From assembly GCA_910577415.1 (NCBI GenBank), contig CAJTLK010000091.1, positions 1-6,386 of the forward strand: DNA of 6,386 bases, read 5' to 3'. The translations under genes were made by a program, and so were the position numbers. This document shows, piece by piece, positions 1 through 5,988 of the stretch (position 1 is its first letter; each line of letters begins with the position of its first letter). The stretch is from an uncultured Oscillospiraceae bacterium (lineage in GTDB: Bacteria > Bacillota > Clostridia > Oscillospirales > Oscillospiraceae). The notes below the pieces were generated by a model. The model was not told the DNA's origin. It saw only the letters and a list, made by a program, of their open reading frames with translations, and made no database searches.

Positions 1-1298
1 TCGCCCCAGTAGCGCTGGCGGGAGAAGACCCAGTCCCGGAGCTTGTAGTTGACCTGCTCGTGGCCCAGCCCCTTCTCTTCCAGGTACTTGACCATGGCGG
101 GGATGGCCTCGCGGACGGTGAGGCCGTTGAGAAAATCGGAGTTGACCAGGATGCCCGTGTCGTCCTTAGCGGTAAAGGCTTCCTTCTGGACGTCCTCGCC
201 GCCGGAGACCACCTCAATGATCTCGCAGCCGAACTTCTTGGCGAAGGCCCAGTCCCGGGTGTCGTGGGCGGGGACGGCCATGATGGCACCGGTGCCGTAG
301 CTGGCGAGAACGTAGTCGGAGATGAAGATGGGGATCTGCTTGCCGTTGACCGGGTTGATGGCCTTGACCCCCTGAAGCTCTACGCCGGTCTTCTCCTTGT
401 CGGCGGCCAGCTCCGTGCGCTCAAAGTCGCTCTTCCGGGCGGCCTCGTCCTGGTAGGCGGCCACAGCGTCCCAGTTGGTGATCTGGTCCTTCCACTTCTC
501 CAGCAGCTTGTGCTCCGGGGACATGACCATATAGGTGGCGCCGAAGAGGGTGTCGCAGCGGGTGGTGAAGACGGTGAGGGTATCGCCGGTGGTGACAGTA
601 AAATTGACCTCTGCGCCGGTGCTTCTGCCGATCCAGTTCTTCTGCTGGATCTTGACCCGCTCAATAAAGTCCAGATCGTCCAGGTCGTCGATGAGCCGCT
701 GGGCGTACTCGGTGATCTTCAGCATCCACTGGCTCTTCTCCTTGCGGATGACCGGGGAGCCGCACCGCTCGCAGACTCCCTCCACTACCTCCTCGTTGGC
801 CAGCACACACTTGCAGGAGGTGCACCAGTTTACCGGCATGGTGGTCTTGTACGCAAGGCCCTTTTTCCACAGCTGAAGAAAGATCCACTGGGTCCACTTG
901 TAGTAGCTGGGATCGGTGGTATTGACCTCCCGGTCATAATCGAAGGAGTAGCCCAGCATCTGGAGCTGGGAGCGGAAGTTTTGCACATTGTCGTGTGTCA
1001 CCTTTGCGGGGTGAATGTGGTTCTTGATGGCGTAATTCTCGGTGGGCAGACCGAAAGCGTCATAGCCGATGGGGAAGAGGACGTTATAGCCGTCCATCCG
1101 CTTCTTCCGGGCCACTACGTCCATGGCGGTATAGGGGCGGGCGTGGCCCACATGAAGGCCCTGGCCCGAGGGATAGGGGAACTCCACCAGACCGTAGAAC
1201 TTGGGCCGGGAGGTATCCCCGGTGACGGCGGCGAAGGTCTTTTCCTCCAGCCACTTCTTTTGCCATTTCGGCTCGATGGCGCCAAAATCGTACTTCAT
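1..1298 (-). CDS. leuS: Leucyl-tRNA synthetase, N-terminal 432 residues (3' end beyond window)
   Basis: This cytoplasmic class I aminoacyl-tRNA synthetase charges tRNA-Leu with leucine using ATP. Reading the minus strand from the ATG at 1298-1296 gives an open frame of 432 codons with no stop before the window edge, about half of a usual 800-870-residue LeuRS. Visible marks are the class I HIGH-type box HVGH at residues 49-52 inside PYPSGQGLHVGHARP, a zinc-ribbon CxxC (159/162) and CxxC (176/179), and the CP1 editing domain. In that domain the threonine-rich TTRCDTLFGATY lies near 246-257 and GTGAIMAVPAHDTRDW near 335-350; D349 corresponds to the aspartate that holds the amino group of misacylated leucine. 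The KMSKS loop and anticodon-binding domain lie outside. A GAGGAAAG stretch sits 9 bases before the ATG, which supports the start but is weaker than the neighbours' sites. Divergent from the 1503 gene. Identity is near certain. Confidence 0.97.
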   Translation of the reverse strand, partial: MKYDFGAIEPKWQKKWLEEKTFAAVTGDTSRPKFYGLVEFPYPSGQGLHVGHARPYTAMDVVARKKRMDGYNVLFPIGYDAFGLPTENYAIKNHIHPAKVTHDNVQNFRSQLQMLGYSFDYDREVNTTDPSYYKWTQWIFLQLWKKGLAYKTTMPVNWCTSCKCVLANEEVVEGVCERCGSPVIRKEKSQWMLKITEYAQRLIDDLDDLDFIERVKIQQKNWIGRSTGAEVNFTVTTGDTLTVFTTRCDTLFGATYMVMSPEHKLLEKWKDQITNWDAVAAYQDEAARKSDFERTELAADKEKTGVELQGVKAINPVNGKQIPIFISDYVLASYGTGAIMAVPAHDTRDWAFAKKFGCEIIEVVSGGEDVQKEAFTAKDDTGILVNSDFLNGLTVREAIPAMVKYLEEKGLGHEQVNYKLRDWVFSRQRYWG

Positions 1299-1334
1299 GG
1301 TATCACGCTTTCCTCAGTAATATAGCGAACGTGC

Positions 1335-1349
1335 CCATTATTATAATGG
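1335..1349. repeat. 15-bp inverted repeat over the leuS -10 element
   Basis: CCATTAT-T-ATAATGG is a perfect inverted repeat with 7-bp arms around one central T. It reads TATAAT on the minus strand at 1345-1340 and TATAAT on the plus strand at 1342-1347. It could be a symmetric, bidirectional -10 or a dyad operator overlapping the leuS promoter. No good plus-strand -35 is present 17 bp upstream (the bases at 1319-1324 are AATATA). The symmetry is seen; any role is inferred. Confidence 0.5.
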
Positions 1350-1368
1350 AAACGGAAAAGAAATGCAA
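1340..1368 (-). promoter_or_regulatory. Predicted leuS promoter
   Basis: On the minus strand a perfect TATAAT (1345-1340) lies 17 bp downstream of TTGCAT (1368-1363), which matches only the TTG of TTGACA. The implied start near 1333 gives a leader of about 35 nt before the leuS ATG. The -10 lies inside a 15-bp inverted repeat (1335-1349). The -10 and spacing are seen; promoter activity is inferred. Confidence 0.6.
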
Positions 1369-1443
1369 CCCCCGAAGAAGGCGGAAAAGCTATGCCTTAT
1401 GGGAAAGAGCCGGCTTCTTTTCGAGAAACTTAATACTTTCTTC

Positions 1444-1472
1444 AGGACAATTCATTTTGCGTGTGATATAAT
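1444..1472 (+). promoter_or_regulatory. Extended -10 promoter for the 1503 gene
   Basis: AGGACA (1444-1449, 4 of 6 matches to TTGACA) is followed after 17 bp by a perfect TATAAT (1467-1472). The TATAAT is preceded by TGA at 1464-1466, which makes a TGn extended -10. The implied start near 1479 leaves a leader of about 24 nt that is mostly the ribosome binding site. This suggests the gene is transcribed on its own rather than from an upstream operon. Confidence 0.75.
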
Positions 1473-1502
1473 CAGCCATATCAAACGGGAGGAGGGGCGG
1501 CC

Positions 1503-2042
1503 ATGCGGCAAAAGACCAGGACCATCTATCTGCTCTTTACTCGATCAGAGACCTACCCCTCCCGGGCCATCCACTTTTTTACCCATGGGGAATACACCCA
1601 TGTATCCATTGGCCTGGAGGGTCCGACGGGCGTATTTTACAGCTTTGCCCGGAAGTATCCCCAATACCCGCTCCCCGGCGGCCTTGTCCAGGAGCAGACC
1701 GAGCGGGGGTTTTACTCCATCCACCCCGACGTGCCCTGCTGTCTGCGGACGTTGGCGGTGTCCGAGGATACATACCGCTTCCTCCGCCGCCGGCTGGGGA
1801 GCATGTACCGGGAACGGGACTGTTATCATTACAATCTGATGGGGGCGATCTCCAGCAGGTTCAACCTGCCCCTGGCCCGGCAGCGGCACAAGTTCTGCTC
1901 TGAGTTCGTGGCAGAGCTGCTCCGGGAGAGCGGCGCGGTGCGGCTTGAAAAGGCCCCGGCCCTCACAAAGCCCATGGATATATACGGACTTGGCAGTCTG
2001 AATACCATTTACCGGGGCAGCGTTGGGAGCCTGGGGGCGTAG
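1503..2042 (+). CDS. Permuted NlpC/P60 (YiiX-like) papain-fold protein, function unassigned
   Basis: A 179-residue soluble protein without signal peptide or membrane segments. It has the pattern of circularly permuted NlpC/P60-type (YiiX/YebB-like) papain-fold proteins: a candidate catalytic histidine comes first, in GEYTHVSIGLEG (H33), and the candidate cysteine comes last, in KFCSEFVAELL (C132). This reverses the Cys-then-His order of ordinary NlpC/P60 peptidases. A conserved-looking YSFARKYPQYPLPGG follows the histidine block at about 46-60. Known members act on, or are predicted to act on, amide or ester bonds in peptidoglycan, lipids or proteins; the substrate here cannot be told. The ATG at 1503 is fixed by AGGAGG at 1490-1495 with a 7-base spacer. 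It has its own promoter just upstream and a strong terminator 28 bp past its stop, so it is probably monocistronic between leuS and gltX. Base composition matches its neighbours, with no sign of transfer. The gene is certain; the family call is from recognised motifs only. Confidence 0.85.
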   Translation: MRQKTRTIYLLFTRSETYPSRAIHFFTHGEYTHVSIGLEGPTGVFYSFARKYPQYPLPGGLVQEQTERGFYSIHPDVPCCLRTLAVSEDTYRFLRRRLGSMYRERDCYHYNLMGAISSRFNLPLARQRHKFCSEFVAELLRESGAVRLEKAPALTKPMDIYGLGSLNTIYRGSVGSLGA

Positions 2043-2070
2043 GAGCCGCCGGGTATGGGAAAATACGAAC

Positions 2071-2104
2071 AGGGAGCGTGGAAAATTTCCACGCTCCCTT
2101 TTTT
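2071..2104 (+). terminator. Rho-independent terminator between convergent genes
   Basis: A long stem pairs 2071-2084 (starting AGGGAGCGTGG) with 2086-2099, a perfect inverted repeat about one central base; in practice an 11-bp GC-rich stem with a 7-nt A/T loop. Six T follow on the plus strand (2099-2104), as expected for the end of the 1503 gene. Read from the other side, for gltX, the hairpin is preceded by an A-run and followed only by the weak tract TGTTCGTATTTT. It may therefore stop gltX transcripts too, but less well. Confidence 0.92.
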
Positions 2105-2149
2105 ATTTGTTGGGGCTTTTGCAGCTGGAGGCTTTGCGGGACGGGAAAG

Positions 2150-3634
2150 TTACCCGCCCAATTGGGCAATGCCCTTTTTGATACGGGCAAGGGCTTCCTC
2201 ACGGCCAAGAAGTTGACATAATTCGACAGCTCCGCCGGGGGTCACAGCCTTTCCCGAGAGGGCGGTGCGCACCGGCCACATGATGCGTCCATTCTTCAAC
2301 TCCAGTTTCTTCGCCAGGCCCATCAGAGCGTCGTGAATGGCGTCGTAGCTCCACTCGTTCAAGCTTTCCAGCACAGGGAGCACCGCGTTGAGGGCCTCCA
2401 GGGAGTTGGGCTCGTCGGTCTTCATCTTCTTGTGGCAATAAAGCTCGTTGGAGTACTCCGGCAGAGTGTCGAAGAAGTCCACCTGGGGGGCGATGTCCAG
2501 CAGGGTGTCGCACCTGCCCTGGACCAGGGGGGCGACAAGTTTTATGTCAACCTGCGGGGCGTGAATGGCGTCCTTCAGATAGGGCTGGGCAATGGAGAAG
2601 AACGCCTCGGGGGAGAGGGCGCGGATATAGTTTGCGTTGAAGTATTTCAGCTTCTCGATATCAAAGATGGCGGGGGATTTGGAGATGCCCGCCAGGTCAA
2701 AGATCTCTGCCAGCTCCCGGAGGGTGAAGAATTCCCGCTCGGAGTTTTCCCCCTTGGGAGCCCAGCCCAGCAGGGAGACGTAGTTGACCACCGCCTCGGT
2801 GAGGAAGCCTTGGGCCAGAAGATCCTCGTAGGAGGGGTCGCCATGGCGCTTGGACATCTTGTTGTGGGCGTCCCGCATGACGGGAGAGCAGTGGATATAC
2901 TCAGGGACCTCCCAGCCGAAGGCCTCGTAGAGCAGGTTATACTTGGGGGCGGAGGAGAGGTACTCACTGCCCCGGACCACATGAGTGATGCCCATCAGAT
3001 GGTCGTCGATGACGTTGGCGAAATTATAGGTGGGCAGTCCGTCCCGCTTGAGGAGCACCTGATCGTCCAGGTCCTTGTTCTCCACAGTGATATCGCCGAA
3101 GCTGGCGTCGTGGAAGGTGGTGGAACCGGTCTGGGGGATACGCTGGCGGATAACGTAAGGCTCTCCTGCCGCTACGCGCTTCAAAGCCTCTTCCGGGGGC
3201 AGGTCCCGGCAGGGGTCGGCGGTTTTGGTGAAGTCGCCGCTGTCCTCGGCGGATTCGGCCTTATCGCAGAAGCAGTAGTACGCGCCGCCCTTCTCCACCA
3301 GAAGCCGGGCATACTTGCCATAAAGGTCCCGGCGCTCGGTCTGGATATAGGGTCCCACCGGGCCACCCGCGTCGGGCCCCTCGTCCCAGTCCAGACCGCA
3401 CTGCCGCAGGGTCTTGTAGATCACGTCCACGGCCCCTTCCACCAACCGGCCCTGGTCGGTGTCCTCGATGCGGAGGATGAAGGTGCCGTCCTGGTGCCGG
3501 GCGATGAGCCAGGTATAGAGAGCGGTGCGGAGGTTGCCCACGTGCATATACCCCGTAGGGGAGGGGGCAAAGCGGGTGCGGACCTTGCCGTGGGGAATGC
3601 GCGCTTCCATCTCCTCAAACCATTTCATATCCAT
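2150..3634 (-). CDS. gltX: Glutamyl-tRNA synthetase
   Basis: Class I synthetase that joins glutamate to tRNA-Glu in the cytoplasm; many Gram-positive versions also charge tRNA-Gln, with GatCAB converting the product, but discrimination cannot be read here. The 494 residues are a normal full length. Motifs in order: FAPSPTGYMHVGNLRTAL, with the HIGH-type box HVGN at 31-34; LRIEDTD at about 54-60; a zinc-like CxC at 121/123 with a third Cys at 142; NVIDDHLMGITHVVRG at about 207-221; and the second signature NKMSKRHGD with KMSKR at 259-263. The helical anticodon-binding half follows to the C-terminus. In E. coli GluRS the third cysteine is followed by Arg-His, with His as the fourth zinc ligand; here it is Arg-Asp. 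The start at 3634 is favoured over the ATG two codons later because AGGAGG at 3647-3642 then has a 7-base spacer. Divergent from trpS and convergent with the 1503 gene. Confidence 0.98.
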   Translation of the reverse strand: MDMKWFEEMEARIPHGKVRTRFAPSPTGYMHVGNLRTALYTWLIARHQDGTFILRIEDTDQGRLVEGAVDVIYKTLRQCGLDWDEGPDAGGPVGPYIQTERRDLYGKYARLLVEKGGAYYCFCDKAESAEDSGDFTKTADPCRDLPPEEALKRVAAGEPYVIRQRIPQTGSTTFHDASFGDITVENKDLDDQVLLKRDGLPTYNFANVIDDHLMGITHVVRGSEYLSSAPKYNLLYEAFGWEVPEYIHCSPVMRDAHNKMSKRHGDPSYEDLLAQGFLTEAVVNYVSLLGWAPKGENSEREFFTLRELAEIFDLAGISKSPAIFDIEKLKYFNANYIRALSPEAFFSIAQPYLKDAIHAPQVDIKLVAPLVQGRCDTLLDIAPQVDFFDTLPEYSNELYCHKKMKTDEPNSLEALNAVLPVLESLNEWSYDAIHDALMGLAKKLELKNGRIMWPVRTALSGKAVTPGGAVELCQLLGREEALARIKKGIAQLGG

Positions 3635-3678
3635 AAAAACGCCTCCTGAAAAGCCTTTGTGTTTCCGTGCTTGTCCCT

Positions 3679-3707
3679 ATTGTATAAGTCCGGGAAGAAC
3701 TTGTCAA
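3679..3707 (-). promoter_or_regulatory. Predicted gltX promoter
   Basis: On the minus strand a perfect TTGACA (3707-3702) and TACAAT (3684-3679, 5 of 6) are separated by 17 bp, close to ideal for a housekeeping sigma factor. The start near 3672 would give a leader of about 38 nt ending in the AGGAGG of gltX. Its -35 overlaps the -35 of the divergent trpS promoter. Confidence 0.88.
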
Positions 3708-3729
3708 GCGTGGGGAAATGTGGTATGAT
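3701..3729 (+). promoter_or_regulatory. Predicted trpS promoter, sharing its -35 with gltX
   Basis: TTGTCA (3701-3706, 5 of 6) and TATGAT (3724-3729, 5 of 6) are separated by exactly 17 bp. TGG directly ahead of the -10 (3721-3723) makes it an extended -10. The start near 3736 gives a leader of about 58 nt before the trpS ATG. The seven bases TTGTCAA at 3701-3707 serve both this -35 and that of gltX on the other strand. Confidence 0.8.
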
Positions 3730-3793
3730 AAATCAAACTGTGTCATTGTACCTATTTGAAGCGGAGTTTTTCAACGCGAGGAGTGTTTGAGAG

Positions 3794-4795
3794 ATGGAAA
3801 AGGAGAAAAAAACGCTGCTTTCCGGCATCCAGCCCAGCGGCGACCTGCACTTGGGCAACTACCTGGGGGCCATCAAGAACTGGAAGGAGTTGTGCGACCA
3901 GTTTGACTGTTATTGGTTCATGGCGGATATGCACACCATCACCGTCCGTCAGGAGCCGGCTGAGCTGCGCCGCCGCACCCTGACCCAGATCGCCACCTAC
4001 ATTGCCTGTGGACTGGACCCGGAGAAGAACACCATCTTTGTCCAGTCCCATGTTCCCGCCCATGCCGAGCTTGGTTGGGTGCTGGACTGCTACACCATGT
4101 TCGGCGAGCTTTCCCGTATGACCCAGTTTAAGGATAAGTCGGCCCGGAATGCTGACAATATCAACGCGGGGCTGTTTACGTATCCCTGTTTGATGGCCGC
4201 CGATATCCTCCTCTACCAGCCCGACTTTGTTCCCGTGGGGGAGGATCAGAAGCAGCACGTGGAAATCTGCCGGGACATCGCAAACCGCTTTAACCACGTT
4301 TACGGTGAGGTCTTCCGGGTCCCGGAGCCTTATATTCCCAAGACCGGCGCCCGGGTCATGGGCCTGAGCGCTCCGGAGAACAAGATGAGCAAATCCGTTC
4401 CCGAGGGCTGCGTGTTCCTCATGGAGAAGCCGGAGGATATCATGCGCAAGTTCAAGCGGGCGGTCACTGACAGCGACACTGAGCGCTGGGTTCGTTACGA
4501 CCCGGAGACCAAGCCGGGGGTATCTAACCTGATGAGCATTTACGCCGCCGTCACCGGGAAGACTTATGAGGACATCGAGCGGGAGTTTGACGGCAAGGGC
4601 TACGGCGCGTTCAAGCCCGCCGTGGGCGAGGCGGTGGTGGAGTTGCTGCGGCCCATCCGGGAGGAGACCGAGCGCCTGCTGGCCGACAAGGCCTATCTGG
4701 AGAGCGTCTACCGTGCCGGGGCCGAGAAGGCGTCCTATGCGGCCAATAAGACCCTGCGGAAGGTATACAAAAAAGTGGGCTTCCTGCCCCGGTAA
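3794..4795 (+). CDS. trpS: Tryptophanyl-tRNA synthetase
   Basis: Class I synthetase, normally a homodimer in the cytoplasm, that charges tRNA-Trp. The 333 residues match the usual bacterial 325-340. Visible signatures are SGIQPSGDLHLGNYLGA near the N-terminus with the HIGH-type box HLGN at 19-22, and YPCLMAADILLYQ at about 130-142, where D137 corresponds to the aspartate that contacts the tryptophan indole nitrogen. They continue with VPVGEDQKQHVE at about 147-157, which contacts substrate and ATP, and NKMSKS with KMSKS at 197-201. The ATG at 3794 follows GAGGAG (3778-3783) with a 10-base spacer. The next plus-strand gene begins 104 bp after the stop and I see no convincing terminator between, so readthrough into the cell-surface genes is possible. 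The leader is too short for a T-box, and no Trp-rich leader peptide is seen. Confidence 0.98.
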   Translation: MEKEKKTLLSGIQPSGDLHLGNYLGAIKNWKELCDQFDCYWFMADMHTITVRQEPAELRRRTLTQIATYIACGLDPEKNTIFVQSHVPAHAELGWVLDCYTMFGELSRMTQFKDKSARNADNINAGLFTYPCLMAADILLYQPDFVPVGEDQKQHVEICRDIANRFNHVYGEVFRVPEPYIPKTGARVMGLSAPENKMSKSVPEGCVFLMEKPEDIMRKFKRAVTDSDTERWVRYDPETKPGVSNLMSIYAAVTGKTYEDIEREFDGKGYGAFKPAVGEAVVELLRPIREETERLLADKAYLESVYRAGAEKASYAANKTLRKVYKKVGFLPR

Positions 4796-4836
4796 GAACT
4801 GCCTTTTGGATAGTAGAACACTGTAGGGATCGCCGT

Positions 4837-4877
4837 CCCGGTGGTCCGCCGGATATGCCGGGCTTTCCAACTTTTTC
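4837..4877 (+). other. Alternative CCGG hairpins in the trpS-wecA gap
   Basis: Three CCGG copies (4838-4841, 4849-4852, 4858-4861) lie within 24 bases and any two can pair. Options include a 5-bp outer stem CCCGG/CCGGG (4837-4841 with 4858-4862) and a 4-bp stem with loop ATATG (4849-4861). A run of five T (4872-4876) follows, but about ten bases away. It is a poor match to a standard terminator and may be a weak attenuator or chance. No clear promoter is visible in this 104-bp gap. Confidence 0.3.
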
Positions 4878-4899
4878 ATAACACCGAGGAGATAGAAAA

Positions 4900-5988
4900 A
4901 TGCCGATTTCACTGGAACTGATCGGAAGAGTGGCCGCCGCCCTGGCCGTGGCCTTCCTCATTGCCCTTATTCTCACCCCGGTGGTGCGGAATCTGGCGGT
5001 GCGGATGGGAGCGGTGGACGACCCCAAGCGGGACAAGGACGCCGAGCGGAGGATGCACACCCGTCCTATCCCACGGATGGGCGGCCTTGCCATTTTCCTG
5101 GGCTTTCTGCTGGCTACCCTTGTCTTTTTGCCCATGACGCCCCAGCTCCGCCGCATTCTGCTGGGGGCGGTCATCGTGGTCGTGCTGGGGATCTTTGACG
5201 ACGTCTACGATCTGCCCGCCAAGTTCAAGCTCATCGTGCAGATCATCGCCGCCCTCATCGTCACCGTGGGCAAGGACGGCATGGTCATCGAGGCGCTGAG
5301 CAACCCCAATATCTTTTCCTCCGATCCCTATTGGGTGCTGGGGTGGCTATCTTATCCTATCACAGTCATTTGGGTGGTGGGCATCACCAACGCCGTCAAC
5401 CTCATCGACGGTCTGGACGGTCTGGCTTGCGGCGTCAGCTCCATCAGCTCGTTGACCCTGCTGGTCATCGCCCTGCTGCTGGGGGAGCCTCAGGTGGCTA
5501 TTCTGGTGGCCGCTCTGGCGGGAGGGTGCCTGGGCTTTTTGCCCTATAACATGAACCCGGCCAAGATATTCATGGGGGACACCGGCTCCACCTTCCTGGG
5601 CTACGTTCTGGCCTGTATTTCCATCCAGGGCCTTTTCAAGATGTATACCCTTATCTCCTTCGTGGTGCCCTTCCTTCTCTTCGGCCTGCCCATCTTTGAC
5701 ACCTGTTTTGCCTTCACCCGGCGTATTGCCCACGGGCAAAGCCCCATGCACGCCGACCGCAGCCACGTCCACCACCGGCTCATCGATATGGGGTTCTCCC
5801 AGAAGCAGGCGGTGGCGGTGCTCTACGTCATCACCGCTATTCTGGGCCTTAGCGCCGTGGTGCTCACCACCAGTGGCGCCATGAAGGCCATGCTGCTGCT
5901 CATGGCCTTTTGTGTGGCCGGGGCGGTGGCGTTGAGTATTTTTCAGACCAGCCACCACAAGAGTGGCAGCCAGGAGGAAAAGAAATGA
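4900..5988 (+). CDS. wecA: WecA/TagO-type undecaprenyl-phosphate sugar-1-phosphate transferase
   Basis: This integral membrane enzyme of the MraY/WecA superfamily most likely transfers GlcNAc-1-phosphate from UDP-GlcNAc to undecaprenyl phosphate, the first step of wall teichoic acid linkage-unit or other surface polymer synthesis. The 362 residues form about ten or eleven hydrophobic helices (first at about 8-28, last at about 328-348) and end in a short charged tail. Superfamily motifs in order: PIPRMGG (56-62), IFDDVYDLP with the catalytic-region Asp pair D100/D101, NAVNLIDGLDGL (164-175), FMGDTGS (224-230), and the cytoplasmic loop HADRSHVHHRL (284-294). HVHHRL is typical of WecA/TagO and unlike the HHHFE of MraY, so peptidoglycan MraY is unlikely. 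The ATG has GAGGAG at 4886-4891 with an 8-base spacer. Its stop overlaps the wecB start, implying coupled translation. TagO would be the equivalent name in Bacillus. The sugar specificity is inferred. Confidence 0.92.
   Translation: MPISLELIGRVAAALAVAFLIALILTPVVRNLAVRMGAVDDPKRDKDAERRMHTRPIPRMGGLAIFLGFLLATLVFLPMTPQLRRILLGAVIVVVLGIFDDVYDLPAKFKLIVQIIAALIVTVGKDGMVIEALSNPNIFSSDPYWVLGWLSYPITVIWVVGITNAVNLIDGLDGLACGVSSISSLTLLVIALLLGEPQVAILVAALAGGCLGFLPYNMNPAKIFMGDTGSTFLGYVLACISIQGLFKMYTLISFVVPFLLFGLPIFDTCFAFTRRIAHGQSPMHADRSHVHHRLIDMGFSQKQAVAVLYVITAILGLSAVVLTTSGAMKAMLLLMAFCVAGAVALSIFQTSHHKSGSQEEKK
5972..5977 (+). promoter_or_regulatory. wecB ribosome binding site inside the wecA 3' end
   Basis: A perfect AGGAGG lies 7 bases before the wecB ATG and within the last codons of wecA. 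Together with the ATGA overlap at 5985-5988 it fixes the wecB start and supports translation of both proteins from one transcript. Confidence 0.85.

Noticed and set aside
60..1325. Long plus-strand open frame of 421 codons opposite leuS
   Set aside because: It lies almost wholly over the clearly real leuS, its translation is low-complexity (rich in G, V, L, D) with no recognisable domain, and it has no good ribosome binding site. Such mirror frames are common in GC-rich genes.
1408..1415. AGCCGGCT palindrome between the divergent promoters
   Set aside because: Eight-base palindromes of this composition are expected by chance in GC-rich DNA, and its flanks do not extend the symmetry.
1363..1839. 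Plus-strand frame starting in the leuS/1503 intergenic region
   Set aside because: It overlaps the promoter and the first two thirds of the 1503 gene in another frame, lacks a ribosome binding site, and has a Pro/Arg/Ser-rich shadow composition.
2333..3649. Long plus-strand open frame of 438 codons opposite gltX
   Set aside because: Same reasoning: gltX has full motifs on the other strand, and this translation looks like an antisense shadow.
3756..3774. TTGAA/TTCAA hairpin in the trpS leader
   Set aside because: Only five mostly A-T pairs with a 9-base loop; too weak to support a regulatory call.
3752..4912. Long minus-strand open frame of 386 codons opposite trpS
   Set aside because: Shadow of trpS; no domain, and its start lies in the wecA gene start region without a matching promoter.
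5347..5958. Minus-strand open frame of 203 codons opposite wecA
   Set aside because: Antisense of a well-supported membrane protein; the His/Gly/Gln-rich translation is typical of the reverse of hydrophobic codons.
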